Shown here piece by piece: positions 46,678 through 59,245 of a stretch of DNA of 64,000 nucleotides. Origin of the DNA: Polytrichum commune (lineage: Eukaryota > Streptophyta > Polytrichopsida > Polytrichales > Polytrichaceae); the NCBI GenBank assembly GCA_950295325.1, contig OX485807.1:4404501-4468500 (forward strand), in the 5' to 3' direction. The notes under the pieces were generated by a model. It had not been told where the DNA came from, did no database searches, and saw only the letters and a list, made by a program, of their open reading frames with translations. Each line of letters starts with the position of its first letter. The first letter of the stretch is position 1. A program made the position numbers and the translations under genes.

Positions 46678-48382
46678 CCTCATTAACCGCAAGGCTGTCC
46701 GCGCCCGTCCCGGCTTGCGTGACTTCCTTCGCGAGGTGGTCGAGTTCGCTCACGTCATTGTGTGGAGCTCCATGGTCATGGAGAACACGGAGCCCATCGT
46801 CCACTTCTTTTTCCGCGATCTCCCGAGCCCGTGCCTCGTCCTCGGCCAAGAGGACTGCGACGAGCTGCTCGACGAGAAAGGTCAACCGGTGCCCAAGTTT
46901 GGCAGTCGGGGCGGAGGACAACAGTTCCTCAAGGTCCTCCGCTCGAGACTCTGGCGAGGCGTCCCCCGTCTGCAAGGGACGCCGCACGGGTGGTGGCCGA
47001 CTCCAGAGAACACCGTCCTCATCGACGACAGCCCCACCAAGAGCGTCTTGAACCCCCCGGGAAACGTCATCTTCCCGGACACTTGGACCGGCGATAGGCA
47101 AGACACATTTTTGGTCGATAGGCTAGCCCCCTACCTTAGAAGGCTCGTGCTCCACGCCGGTAGCATCCCATTTTTTGTTAGGTCCAACCCCTTCGGCAAT
47201 GCGGCACTAAGCCCCCGCGATAATGTATTCTAGAGCATCATGAGGCTCGCCAAACTCAATAAATTGATTTGAAATGCCTCCATGTCTTTGCTTGTATCAT
47301 GTGGTTCACATTTACTAATGCTTGCTTCATTTTTGGATGTCTTTTGTTGTTGTGATTGTTGTTGTTGTTGTTCTTGCCCATAGTCTGCCCCCATATGCGA
47401 CGCCCCTGTGGTCGACGACCCTTCCCGTCCCCTCTCGCCCCCTGCCTCCCCTTCCCGCGACGTCACGGACTTCCAAATGCCATCCCTCTACCAGTTCTCG
47501 GCGGTGGACGCGGCCTCGGCCGTGGATTACTCCCGCGACATCGGCATCGACGACGGCGTTGTCAACAGCCCGCCCCCCGCACTTGTTGCCCGCGCCTACG
47601 CCCCGTCGCCCTCCCCCCTCTCCAAGGAGAAACGGACGCTCGTTCGTTTGGGGCACCTCTCGCCCTCTAAGGACGACGCCGTCGCTCGTCGCGGGCCGAG
47701 CCGGCGTCTCCGCATGGAAGGCCCCCGTTGCCACACCTCCCCCGCCGACTCCGTTCCTCCCCCCGCAACGTCCTCCGCCATCGTGAGCCCTCCACGCCTC
47801 GACTCCCCCCCCGCCACTCACTAATACAATAGTTCCATCGGCTCCGGATGCTCCCGTCGACGCCCCCCTCGTTCCCACCGTTCCCCGCATGAACGTCCCC
47901 AAAGCCAAGGTGCCCTCCTCAACCTTAAACCCCTTTCCCGCTTTTGCTTCCCTTGTCTTCCGTTTGCGTGCCGTTCTCTTTACGAGTGCCCATCCCAAAC
48001 CGCCCTCATTATTTTCCCCACTCCATTCCTATTCTTATCTTCCTATGACGTTGTTTCGCAGGTGGCTACCCGCTCGCTTGGTGCCCGGCCCTCCTCCACG
48101 TCCTCCTTGGATAGGCACGCCCTCAAGGCCGCATCTTCCGAGTCCGATCGTTGTCTGGCCCTCCGGAGAAGCGCAAGACGTTCCCTTTCGCAAACACCCT
48201 CGCATTCTACTTATAATACCACCTCTTACAATTCGGGAGCGCGTCCTGAAACATGCAAGAACGACACATATTCCTGTCCAGGCAACACACAAGGATACAG
48301 TCGTGGGCCTGAGATTTTTAGAGCCATGGAGGCTGCCAAAAAAAAGGACTTAGCCGCCAAAAAAAATAGTGGGTCGGACTAG
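46678..48382 (+). pseudogene. FCP1-like HAD phosphatase, C-terminal part and disordered tail
   Basis: Continues the segment ending at 39267. The first exon (to 47224) carries FLREVVEFAHVIVWSSM, NTVLIDDSPTKSVLNPPGN, FPDTW and VRSNPFGNAAL, in the order of plant FCP1-homology proteins. The donor GTATTC at 47225 allows splicing (phase 0) to exon 47384-47782 (Ser/Pro-rich, starting SAPICDAPVVDD) and then, via GTGAGC, to exon 48062-48382. That ends in a Lys/Ala-rich tail (FRAMEAAKKKDLAAKK) and TAG. If unspliced, the first exon stops at TAG 47231. FCP1-type enzymes remove phosphates from proteins such as the RNA polymerase II tail; activity here is doubtful given DLNG in motif I and the split gene. 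Exon GC content matches the ParB-like gene. Confidence 0.65.
47635..47658. repeat. Degenerate palindrome relic in the FCP1-like tail exon
   Basis: GGACGCTCGTTCGTTT matches the centre and right arm of the 24-bp palindrome; the left arm is weak (GAAACGGACG). It could be an old copy, which would link this exon to the palindrome-bearing gene, or chance. Confidence 0.35.
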
Positions 48383-49243
48383 TGTGACGTCTAGAAGCGT
48401 ACTAGTGGGACGGACTCCCTAAATGGGCTTAGGTGTAGAACATATTTAAGTGCTTACTTTCTATGCTATTCCAAGTTACTCAAGACATTGATGGTATTTC
48501 CATTATAATTGTATTTCAATCCCAATTAATTCATTCAACTTCCATTCATTCTTCGCATCTTCCCTTCCATTCATAACGAGTTGTCATTTCATACGCAACT
48601 ATTCTCATGTATGCCTCACATTTTTGTTCACTTCCATGCCTTTATGTATAATAATAGTAGCATACCATTATACATATGGGATTTTTAGTCGTCATTACTA
48701 GTCCAATTTTGAAATGTGCATCCTTATATAGTCTCATAATCAACAAAAAGTCTCCAAATACCGAATATAGTGTTCATATTGGAGAAGCTCAATAAGATAG
48801 TTGTTGCTAATTTGAAGTGGCAACATTAATTGATTATTGATTCCTTCAAGTCCACATAGATTCCATGAGACAAATTTGCATATTTGTAAAGACATTTGAA
48901 ATGATATTTATTTATTTATGTGGCCAAATACCTAATGTGTGTTTTCATGAAGTCAAGGGTTGGGGGGGGGGGGGGGGAGGGGGGTTGACTACTTAGAGAG
49001 GGTTGTATATCACATGCAACCAAGGGGTATTAATGTAGGGGGTATTATGATGGCATGGACTAATTAAATGAACCATTCAATTGCCTAATTATCTAATTCA
49101 TGTTGTTTGAAGGGTCCGTATAATTACTTACAAATTGTGAAGGGGGGTATTTTTCCAACCTCTTAATTTATCATATTGAATTGAAGTAAAGTAGAAAATT
49201 GAAATCCAAATATTATAGTTAGAGATATTTCTAACAATTTGAG
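48383..49243. other. AT-rich spacer with a long G run
   Basis: No gene recognised. A G tract at about 48962-48987, followed by AGGGGGGTTGACTACTT, resembles the terminus of the CTCGGGGGG element family, but I found no paired end or target duplication. Confidence 0.5.
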
Positions 49244-49251
49244 TGCCAACT

Positions 49252-52200
49252 CTCGGGGGGTTTACTTCCATTTCATTCCAACTGACGTCCAAAAAAATAT
49301 AGGGTGCAACAAATTGTTTCAAAGTAAAAATTACAATTCATTTCAAAGTAATAGTGCCTGTCTTATATTCTTGAAGACTGATTTAAATAAATATAGGGTC
49401 TTATATATTGACTGATATTATAATTTTTTAAAAATTAATATTAGGGGTTCAAAAATTGTAAGGGACACGTGTAACGGTCCTATTGGTCGGGTTGTTTGAA
49501 GACCTCGCTTCAGATGTGGATCTCGAAGGTTTTGGGACGGATAGGGCTCGGGATAGGGTTTAGGAATCAGGAGGACAGTTAATCTTCCATTGCATTATGT
49601 GAGAAAGTAAGGTTTAGGGTGCAAGAACCCAACAACATTGTATTTGATTTGTTTGCATCTAGTGTACTGAGAATGCAATCAGCATGGCTGGAGTTAAGCT
49701 AATCCTTTGGACTTTGTTTAGTGAGGATGCCAATCCTCAATGTCTCGGCTCTCTGGATTGTACAGAGAACGATTCTTATGCCGCTTTGAGAGTGTTGTTG
49801 GAGGAGGCCGAAATACTTGACGGCGATTTTGATTTCTGGGATCCTAGTTTAAAATGCCGCATTAGAAAGAAGCTGGAGCAGTTGAACAAGATTGGATCTG
49901 ATGCTTTCATGATACCGGCGGTTGGAGAAGGAGACATTGGACCCACGGTTGGAGAAAAGAGGAGGAAGCGACCTAGATCTCCTGCTCACCTTTCGTCTGG
50001 CAATGGGGAAGAGATGGTTTCGGATTTAAACCTGCCCTTTGACGATGACCCTCCACCGGTTAGTCTGTTTGATTCGGAAGTTGGTAGCACTTTACCAACC
50101 ACTTCGACTGCCACTGTTGAGGTGTTGTTAGATGATATGAAGTCGACCCTACTGTCAACCGAGGTCCTTGCGAAGTATTCAGCAGCTGTAGATAAATTGA
50201 AGGTTGAAATGAAGAGGACAACTGTGGATGATCATATGTGGTGTTTGAAATCGTGGGATAAGGATGGGAAGGGGATAGTGAAGTTGTATTGTGGGGAGTG
50301 CAGCAAATTATACGGTAATTCGGTTGGAGACCATAGCAAAACGACCATTTCTACCCTGTTCGGAAACTTTAGCAAGAAGCACCTGGTTTCAACTTCGCAC
50401 ATTAGAAATTGGTGCACACGAACAAAGATTGAATTCAGCTCACTTCCTCAATCGGAGTCCAAAGAGAAAGGGGTTGTTATGATTCGGGCAGATCATGAGA
50501 AACTCGCAGACGAAGGCATTCACATTGTGGATCTGATCAATGACAGTGTCGATCAAGACCATAAACTTGTCGATCAAGACCATAAACCTTTCGTAATTAT
50601 TGGAGATCGGTCTTCGCCTCATATGCGTTGTTTTTGGCTGAAGGTAAATTGCAAATTTTGCGGGGATTTTTTTCAGCTTTGTCCGCCTAGGAGGAATTTA
50701 GAAGCCAACCTTACCAATCACATAATGGGTCCAAAACACGCAAGCGCAGTGGAAGCGGCACAGAACACTCGAGGCCGATCTGCTGTCTTGCGAACAGGGA
50801 AGAAAGGCCGTCCAGCAACATCCAGTGTATGTCTGGAGAACCAAGGAAGCCTTCACTCTTGATTCACTAGCCAAGGCTCTAATAGCCAGTCAGGTCATAT
50901 TCACCGTCCTCTCTCACTTCTATGTTGGGGATACTGGAGATCTGTCTGTAGCTATGCTGGGAAAATGTATTTGGTCCAAAGGTTGTTGCTGGATTTACAT
51001 CTTGGAGGTTCATGGATAGCCGAGCCAGAGACTAAAGGCAGGGTTGATTTGGGGGCAGGAGAGACCAAGATTATTGAAGGTTGCTTCAGACACAAGGGTT
51101 GTAGGAGGGTGTCAATGAGCGGTGCTCCGTTTGACGATCTGACATGTACACGTTGCGCACGGATTCCACAGGAAGTCGACTTTCGTCATCGAGTAATGCA
51201 TGAAGAACTAAGCCTGGAAAAGAGAGGCACCAGATCCAGTGCTGGGGGTAGGAGGCTAGGGTTTTTGCAAAGCCATGAATTGTTTCAGTATTCTAGGCAT
51301 AGAGCATATGAGATTCGGCTTGCTAAATAGAAGCTATGTAGGATGAGGGCGTTGGTGTGTCAATTAAAAATCACAAGGCCAACTTTAAGAGAGGCAGCTG
51401 CAGAGTGTGAAAATAGAAGGGATGTGTTAAAACTATGTAACAACATCATTCTAGCACATAAAACTAAAGCGTTTGGGGGAAAGGCAGCTCTTTGGGATTT
51501 CATTGTGGATGTTGGTAACAATCTAAATAAGAAGTCGGCCAAGGGAAACAGATTCAGCTCAAACACAGCTGCATTTGTCCAGACAGTGAAGTTATATGGG
51601 GGTAGACGCTTAACAGACTTGTTTTCATTAAACCTAGCAGGGCCTTCATTGTCTACAGTGAAGCTAGCAAACAAAAAAGGTGTGCAGTTTGTGGGTGGGT
51701 TTAGGCCAGAAATATTCTCAGCAGTGGCGTCAATATACAAAAATGCCATAGAAGCATATGAATTGGTAGGACCCATTCCAGTTCTCATGGCAGAAGACGA
51801 AACCAAAATCAAGACTAGGGTTTCCTGGGAGAGCCGATCTGACACGATGATTGGGTTTTGCGGAAGGGTGGATGACCACGTTTGTGAACCTGGATACAGT
51901 GTGGTAGTTGGTGACGACGAAGCTGGCTACAACAAGATCCTGGACAGTTTCCAAAACTGTAGGATGGGTACTTTTGCAAGGGTAATTATGGTCAACCCAT
52001 TACACACAAAGCTGCCCCGACTTGTGATAGCCATCTGCTGTACTTGCAACTCCTTCAATTCAAGTTGGGTTCGAGAGCAGTGGGTCCACATGGAAAAATT
52101 GTGGGCTGCCGAGTGCAAGCAGGTTGTGGGTCCCATTATCGGGCACGCTTCAAACGGTGATAGTAGGCGTCGACAACTTATGTTGCAGGATTATCTCTGT

Positions 52201-54492
52201 GACGATGTAACAAAAAAAAGACGATCGATTCCGTGGGTGGGCTGGAAGCTATCTGTTCTCCTAAATGCAGATGGGGAGAGTATGGGACTACACGATCAAG
52301 ATTTTATTCACAATGGAAAGAAGCTCATAAATCCATTGGACAGTCCTGCTAAGACACTTCAACTGGGAATGGATGTTGCATGCATTCAACACATTGAAGG
52401 CATTTACAACAAGTTCAAGTTGGAAGAGCACGGACTGAAGCAAGAAGACATTGTTCGTAAAGACAGACAAAACTGGGGGAGCGCTCAGAGGATCTGCCAA
52501 CAGCGAGTTCAGAAGTGCCTTGAAGTTGTGCGAGGCAGGGGGATGCATCAAGAGCGCACTTTGGGCACGCAAACATATCTTTCCATTTGTAGCGATTACA
52601 TTGATATGTTTTTGTCCCCTATATTGGATTTACGTGGCAAGATTGTGGTGGCAACAAGGGTTTGTTTTTTCCTTAGGCTATGGCGATTGTGGATTAAACA
52701 CGGTAGCCACGGTGTAGGTGGAAACTCAATGTCTTTAACATTAGTTGACTGCTTCGTGTCAAATCAATGTTTTATAGACATAACTATGTCCTGTCACTTT
52801 ATAGTTCTCTTAATTGTCATTTTTCGTGACAATTATCGGCACCTAGCGATTCCGTTCCATCTTACAGGTTCAAATAGTTGCGAGATTTTTTTTAGCAAAG
52901 TGGGAGGCATGGCTGGTATGGAACGCGTATATGACTTTCAAGAGCTGATTCAATGTGCAAATGCCTTGAATCAAATGTCTGCAATCGAATATGGAAGCAA
53001 TGGTCTGACTTTCAACCGAGTACATAACAAAATGTGCAACGTCTGGGACCAGCTACACTCGGTGCAGCCAGGGGAGACTATTGCTGACTTAAGCGACTAC
53101 ACATTAGTTGAAACAGGTAGGTCCTCTTGATTTACAGTTGACTGTTCTACTTAAAGGTGCCTACTTGGCTGATACAGGGCTAGGCCATATTTTTAATAGT
53201 TACTAATCAGGTTTCTTGGCTGGGTGTAGACGACCTAGTTGTCGAAGCGTTAAAAGAGGGCTTTAAGCAAGCGCAGGGGTTGATTAACGGGTGTAATATG
53301 GCCCCTTCGATTCAAGCAAAGAATCGCAAGTGGTTCACAGATCCTTGGTTGTTGGAATCAGAGGATAAGACATTCGTGTCTTTTAAACTTGCTGCAAGGC
53401 CGGTTCAGGGAGAAGATGGAGATGGTGAGGTCATGCGTGAAGATGTCAAAGTTTCAGTTGAAGTACAACTTGAGCCCCCTCTAGGCGTCGAGGTGGATAC
53501 CTCCCTGGTGTTCGATGACGGTAGCGATCCTACTGCAACGGTCGAAGACGAGGTCAGGGGTATTGTGAATGAGATGATCTCTTGTGCATCACAAGAGAAT
53601 GTCATCGTTCAGAGCAATGTCCCTTTTAGTAGCACAGTGAAATTCGAAGATAATATTATCTTCAAATCAACTTTGGTTAGCCAGCTAAATGTCAATCCAT
53701 TTTTGAGTAAGAATAGGCTAACTCGTGTGAAGTCATCACTCTATTTCAACAACTCTGAGTCTTATCTAGCTGCCGCAAATAGTTCTTCAAGTTGTTTTGT
53801 GGGGGTAGGTTCAGATGTCGGAGTCTATTTTGTTCAAAGAATATCCACGACTCAATCATCTGCTGTAAGGGCTGTTCAAAAAAGAAATAAACAGAAGGGG
53901 GGAAGAAAGGGTATAGCTGCACCAGTTACTGCAGTAGTGGATCAAGGGCTATGGTATCTAGGTAGAATCCAACGGCTGAAGGTGAAGAAAGGAAATATCT
54001 GGGGGAGACTTAACCAACCAGTAGACTTGATGAATAAGCCGTCCATAACGATTGCAGTGCACTTGAATTATTTTTCAAGAGCCCCAGGCCACTTAAAATT
54101 CAAGTATGACTTGACAGATAGTATATGGGTAGATTTAGAAACACTTATAAGTTCAGTTACTATGACCTACAATGAGCGACAAAATGTGTACACTCTTGAT
54201 GCTAATGATGCCGAGGCTCTTGCTGAATTTATTTCCAGTAAAAAATAAAAAAACATTGTTTATTTCATTTCTTTTTGTTATTAGATATTACATTTTTTGT
54301 AATATACCATGGTATTTATTTGATGATTGGTGTTAAGTTAAAGAAATATACCATAGTGTATAATAGTCAATATTACATAATTACATAATAATAGGGTGCC
54401 TATAAATCAACCAAAAAAGATTAATACCCCCATGTAAAATACACCATTATCTCAGGTGCCTATAGCAAAATACACTAAGTGAACCCCCCGAG
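49252..54492 (+). mobile_element. Near-intact 5.24-kb DNA transposon with 8-bp TSD TGCCAACT
   Basis: Inverted termini CTCGGGGGGTTTACTT (left) and, reverse-complemented, CTCGGGGGGTTCACTT (right): 16 bp with one mismatch. TGCCAACT is repeated exactly at 49244-49251 and 54493-54500. The interior holds one long three-exon gene. An 8-bp duplication fits hAT, P or KDZ-type elements; the termini match none of the classic consensus ends I know, so I leave the superfamily open. Two 340-bp elements in the window share the outer CTCrGGGGGG end and the 8-bp duplication. Confidence 0.93.
49684..54248 (+). pseudogene. Transposase of the CTCGGGGGG element, three exons, one in-frame TAG
   Basis: Exons 49684-50826, 50890-53116 and 53230-54248; introns are 63 and 113 bp, GT-AG, phases 0 and 1. 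Total 4,389 nt (1,462 aa), open except for TAG at 51328. Zinc-finger-like motifs: LYCGECSKLYG with later KKH and TSH (about residues 205-240), CKFCGDF with NHIMGPKH (about 325-360), and paired Cys/His after IIEGCFRHKGC. Candidate catalytic residues: Asp in LMAEDETKIK, Asp in GHASNGDSRRRQLM, and Glu in HLTGSNSCEIFFSKVGG, downstream of LRLWRLWIKHG. The start is MAGVKLILWTLF. The spacing of acidic residues suggests a DDE/D enzyme with a large insertion. The TAG would inactivate it unless read through. The family is widespread in my recollection of plant and invertebrate predicted proteins, but I cannot name it. Confidence 0.8.
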
Positions 54493-54500
54493 TGCCAACT

Positions 54501-55424
54501 AAGGCTAAGCTATCAAGGAATGGCACCAAGAAACATTGAGTTCCAAATGGTAGTGCTTTTGTAACGATGATCATAAATTCTAACTTTAATAGCTTAGGTT
54601 TCAAAAACATTACGATTACACACTTAATGGCACAAACAACGCACAAATGTTCCATCATCAACATGAAAATAAGTTGTAATACACCGTATGTTATATCTAA
54701 ATAAATAAATTGGATGTGTAATATATGAGCTTATGTTAGTTATATAATCCAATATGACATATTTTATTCATCATATATTACCGCTAAAAAATTTCAATAT
54801 TTTTAGATACAAATAATGTACTAAACCATATGTTTGGTCACACCATTCCAACCAATTTTTTTTGAAGTGAACCCTCCTCTGGGCATGAAGTGCCTTATTA
54901 TTATGACAAAAGAGGTCCAAATTGTCATATTATTGAATTTGTGACACCTCGATAATACAACAAATTTCTCGTTTCCTAAACGTGTCATACTAAAGAGGTA
55001 GGACTTATCACTGCTGCCATGGCCAATCCACATGAAGGAATAAAAACTCGATGTTATGAAGCTATGATCTTTGGCCACATCTTCCTCCAAAAACAAACAT
55101 ACATCTTGACATTGGAGCATGTATCTGAGGTCCCTCTTCAACACTTGGTAGCAATGCCTGTGGCATGTCAACCCATACTCATTACCCTCTTCCATGTGAA
55201 TGCATGAGGAAATGGTGATGGGTGCAAGCATGATAACGTGGACCCAAAAAAATGCTATAGTATACTCAAATCATAGTTTTTTGGTTGGATGCCTGAAAGT
55301 GGTAGCGAAATGTTGATTAAATTGGATAGGTATGCATGGTACTCTTTCTTGTTGTGTTAATTAGTCATACACAAAATATCAATCTACACCCATAGCTCAT
55401 TCATCCCATGAGAAGTAGATCTTC
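54501..55424. other. Spacer without recognised genes
   Basis: Only short open frames. The minus-strand frame near 54821-55231 has no motif I recognise. Poly-A/T runs and low complexity dominate. Confidence 0.5.
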
Positions 55425-57214
55425 TGTCACGACCCTTGCTAGCTTTCCTGAATTTAGCTTGATCGCCTTCCAACTCTAGTAAGTGGCACGAGCGCTAACC
55501 TGCACATCCCACACACATGCATGATTAGCTCCCAATACCATAGACCTCCAAGCTCATGGCTTGGTCACCAAACCCTCCTACACATGCATTCGTGTCGCAA
55601 CCCTCGCTAGCTCGCCTTAACTAACTTGGTCAATTTTATTTCTAGCAAGGGTCACAAGCACTAACCCTTTGCATTCCACCATGCTAATGATTAGCTCCCA
55701 ACACCGCAGACCTCAGTTCATAGAAGGGAAACCAACCCTCTTACTTTGTTTTTGGGACTCACCCCTTAATCGGTAATCAATTCTTAGATGTGTACTTCCA
55801 TCCATGGAAGTCCAACCTTATGTTGATCATCATGTTGTTGGAGCAACACTATAACAACCCGCTACCCCGCCGTTAAGAAACCTTTTGTCTCTCTACCAAG
55901 AGTTGAGGCCAAGTACACATTTCCCCTTAGGCGCTGAGGCTAGAAGCCCCCAGGAGCTTCAAAACATCATAACTTCCTTGTATGATCTTGGATGCTAATA
56001 AGTGACCACTTCATCATCATCTACGCTTCACATAGATGCCGATGGACCCCTCACTTGTCCTTTTCGGGCAAGTCTTGAGGACGTTATGCCTGTTCAAACC
56101 TTGGCAGTCCCAGGAGCCACTCCCAGGCCACTGCTGTACCAGGGCGCTGTCCAGGGACAGCGCCCCACTCAAATTGCCATATCTCCTAGCTCACACCTCC
56201 AATTAAGGTATTCTTGAGCATTCTAGAATCAGCACACCATATTTTACGCATATCTCATGGCCTTACCCTTGTGCCTCCTAGTCTCCGTGGGTGGGAGGAG
56301 TTCGCAACGCCCGGGGCCCTCACCCACACTAGAATCACTTGGGCCCTCTCACCAACGGCACAACAAGTTATGGGTGTCAATCCGGGGTCCCTCTTGTGCT
56401 CATGGTGTTTTGGGCACTCCTCATGAAGAGGTGCGCGACAATTCGGGACTCTCCCCTTAGTAGGTAGCCAATGGTAAATGTGGATTTTTATGGATGGAAG
56501 TCCACTCTTGAGTTGATCATTGTGTTGCCAAAACAATACTACAACAACCCGGAGCAAATTGCCAAGTATGCTCGGGGTGGGGTGGGTCCACTAAGCCGCC
56601 TCACCCATGTAAGCCTTTAAGACTTTGGGCAGGGCCTCTACCCCACCATCAAGTATCATTTTGTCTCTCTACAAGGGTTGGAGCCATGTAGATATTTTCC
56701 CTTAGCTACTGGGGCTAGAACCCCCTAGCAGCTTCAGACCATCTAACTTCTACAAATGATCTTTGATGCTACTAAGCGACCATTCTATCGATATCTGTTC
56801 TTTACGTTGATGCCGATGGACTCCTCACTTGCCCCATTTAGGCAAATATTAAGGAAGTTATGTTTGTTCAAACCTAGGCAGCCCCGGGTGCCACTCTCAA
56901 GTCATTGTTGTCCCAGGGTCCTATCCCTAGGCAACGCCCCACTCGAATTGTCATACCTTCCAGCTCACACCTCCAATGAAGGTGTTCTTTAGCATTCTAG
57001 AATTTGGCCGCCATAAGTTACTCATAACTTATGGCCTTACCCTCATGACTCCTAATCTCCATGAGTGGGAGGCGTTCTCAACGCCCAGGGCCCTCACCCA
57101 CATTAGAATCACTTGGGCCTTGTCACCAATGGCGCCACAAGTCCCCGGTGTCACTCCGGGGTCCCCCTTGTGCCCATGGTGTTGCAGGCACTCCTCATAG
57201 AGAGGTGCGTGACA
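55425..57214. mobile_element. Solo LTR of a Gypsy relative, interrupted by a second solo LTR
   Basis: Starts TGTCACGACCC and ends GTGCGTGACA. Without the nested insertion it is 937 bp, close to the 943-bp LTR of the intact element, and diverged from it along its length. Flanks are TCTTC (55420-55424) and TCTTT (57215-57219), a 5-bp duplication with one change. No internal region or second LTR is present, so it arose by recombination between LTRs. Confidence 0.88.
55593..56440. mobile_element. Nested solo LTR with TSD ATTCG
   Basis: An 848-bp LTR, TGTCGCAACCC...GTGCGCGACA, inserted in the same orientation into the outer solo LTR. ATTCG is repeated exactly at 55588-55592 and 56441-56445. It belongs to the same broad family but is shorter. 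Confidence 0.92.
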
Positions 57215-57271
57215 TCTTTAAAACTTATAATTAAAATTAATGTTCCAAAATAAATGGCCATAAAATCTAGT

Positions 57272-57610
57272 CTCGGGGGGGTCAATGTGTTAAAAAGTTA
57301 AGGATATAGGTGCGAACAACCACTATTTTATAGGGGGGTATTACTTTCAATTCTCTTCTTTTTTTCACATGCTATCATTATGTAAATTTCTACTTTGGGT
57401 TAATAGAAAAATGGCTTGCATTACTTATAATTCCAAATTACCTATTATTCCATACCCTATAGTACTTTAAAGATGTCCAATGCCATTTTTGATACCCTAT
57501 ATTACTCTTAAGCCCAATTATAATTTTTTGCTCCCATGTTTTTAAAATACCCTATCATTTGTTCGCACGTATATTGCTACTCCAACCAATGACTACCCCC
57601 CCCCCCCGAG
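57272..57610. mobile_element. CTCGGGGGG-type MITE with 8-bp TSD AATCTAGT
   Basis: 339 bp. Left end CTCGGGGGGGTCAATGTG, right end CCCCCCCCGAG. AATCTAGT is repeated exactly on both sides (57264-57271 and 57611-57618). Its outer nine bases match the autonomous element at 49252-54492. A reverse-orientation copy is at 62493-62832. Confidence 0.92.
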
Positions 57611-57619
57611 AATCTAGTT

Positions 57620-59245
57620 TGGAATGTAAATTTCATGACCTTAAATGTTTTGGACTTGAATTTTTGTTCATATTCCTTAAATTCATTATAAATGAGAGCC
57701 CCCTAAGAGCATCATTAAGAAGATATAAAATAGTAATAATATTATGTAATTCTATCATACTTAAAAAAGAATTAGATACTTGTTCAATATCACCTACTTG
57801 CACAATACTTGCACTGTTTTCTAAAATATGTAGAAGTGTTTCGAAATTGTTCTGTCAACATAAATTACTTTTCTTTGTGAATCAATATGTTTTGTTAATA
57901 TTTATGGATTTGTTTTCACAAATTTCAAAATTAATATATAGGTATGGATCACTTTCGCTTAAAGCTTTGCAAGGATCATGGATTGTCCACTTTTATTGCA
58001 CATCTCATCCCAAAGCATGGTTGTTGACCTTGATGAAATCCCGGTCGGAAGAACCAGTGGTTAGTTACATATGAACTGGTTGAGTTTGAGAAACAACCGG
58101 TTGAAGTTCAAGACTTTAGAAGAATCTATACAATATACCTCAATGAAGAAAGCAAAACTGGAAAATGTCAACATGTAACCAGTTGGATTTAGAATCACTA
58201 GGATCTTGACTGACTATGCCCAAAAACTTCCTGGGCACTGCTTCAAACTAAGGTATGAGGGGGTTGTACGAAATGTAAGACATTCAAATTGAGCATATGA
58301 AGCTTTGAACTCATAGAGGCATACTCCCACTCCTCTGTAAACTTTCAAATTTAGGCTAAAAGAAAATCAAGATTATGCATCTTGAACTTTCATTCTAGAA
58401 TCAAAGTGCACCTAAGTCAGGGTTTCCCTTGCCTCATATGAATAAGAAGATGCTATACGTGTACTTCCTCCCACCTTCTTGACCACGACCTAATACGTGT
58501 GTTTCCTTCTGTTCATTTGTCTTTGTAGGGGCATGTTTTTGTACATTTCAACATTTTTGTGGACATGGGCTTCTTGCTATTTTTGGTGTTGCAATAATGG
58601 CAGGCGCATTACATGGGGCGTTCATTACATGATAGTGTATGTGATGTCGCATTTTGCAGCTGAAGTACACTTGCTCCTTTGGAACTCAAGGTTGGAAGAT
58701 GTTTAATTGCATTAACACTTTCCTATCATGCATGACACGTACGGACAAAGTTTTTGGTTGCAATGGACACATAAATCTTTCCACATATGAGTCCATACAT
58801 AATGCATTGAACATATGAAAGTCATGTATTGAACATGGCATTGTTATTTGCCGTCAAATTGTGGCATTGTAAGCACCTACATCAAGCTACTTGCTTGTTG
58901 TCCATGGCAATCACATTTTCTCGCCCTAAGTTGCAATGGCCAAGTCGCAATGGACATTATTATTATTATTATTATTATTATTATCTTCTTCTTCTTCTTC
59001 TCCCCCCCCCCCCCTCTTCTCCTACTCACTTATCAATCAATAAAATAAAGAGCGGTCTTGTTGTCACAAGTTGATGCTGAGATAAATTGGCTCATGCATT
59101 TGATAATTCTACATACCCAGGTCCTAGACTGGCCAAAGTGCCTAGAATAAGTTGTAGTTATTATCAAGTGTGTCTCTGGGGAACAAAAGCAACAAGAGTG
59201 GTGTTAGGCTCCCCAAGCACACTGTCATAGGCCATCTTACAAACG
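57620..59245. other. Spacer with microsatellites
   Basis: No gene recognised. A (TTA)n tract of about 12 units at 58950-58984 runs into (TTC)n and then a C run (about 59003-59014). Confidence 0.55.

Noticed and set aside
34194-48382. Endogenous giant-virus insertion
   Set aside because: GC-rich genes with unusual domains raised the idea. However, short spliceosomal introns, no viral core genes and palindromes within introns do not fit.
48960-48990. Another CTCGGGGGG transposon end at the G run
   Set aside because: No CTC start, no partner end and no 8-bp duplication could be found.
52640-52870. An extra intron inside transposase exon 2
   Set aside because: A GT and a TTACAG acceptor exist, but the intervening frame is open and contains LRLWRLWIKHG and HFIVLLIVIF, which look like conserved transposase sequence.
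57559-58074. 171-codon frame on plus strand
   Set aside because: AT-rich, no motif, and it starts inside a MITE terminus; most likely chance.
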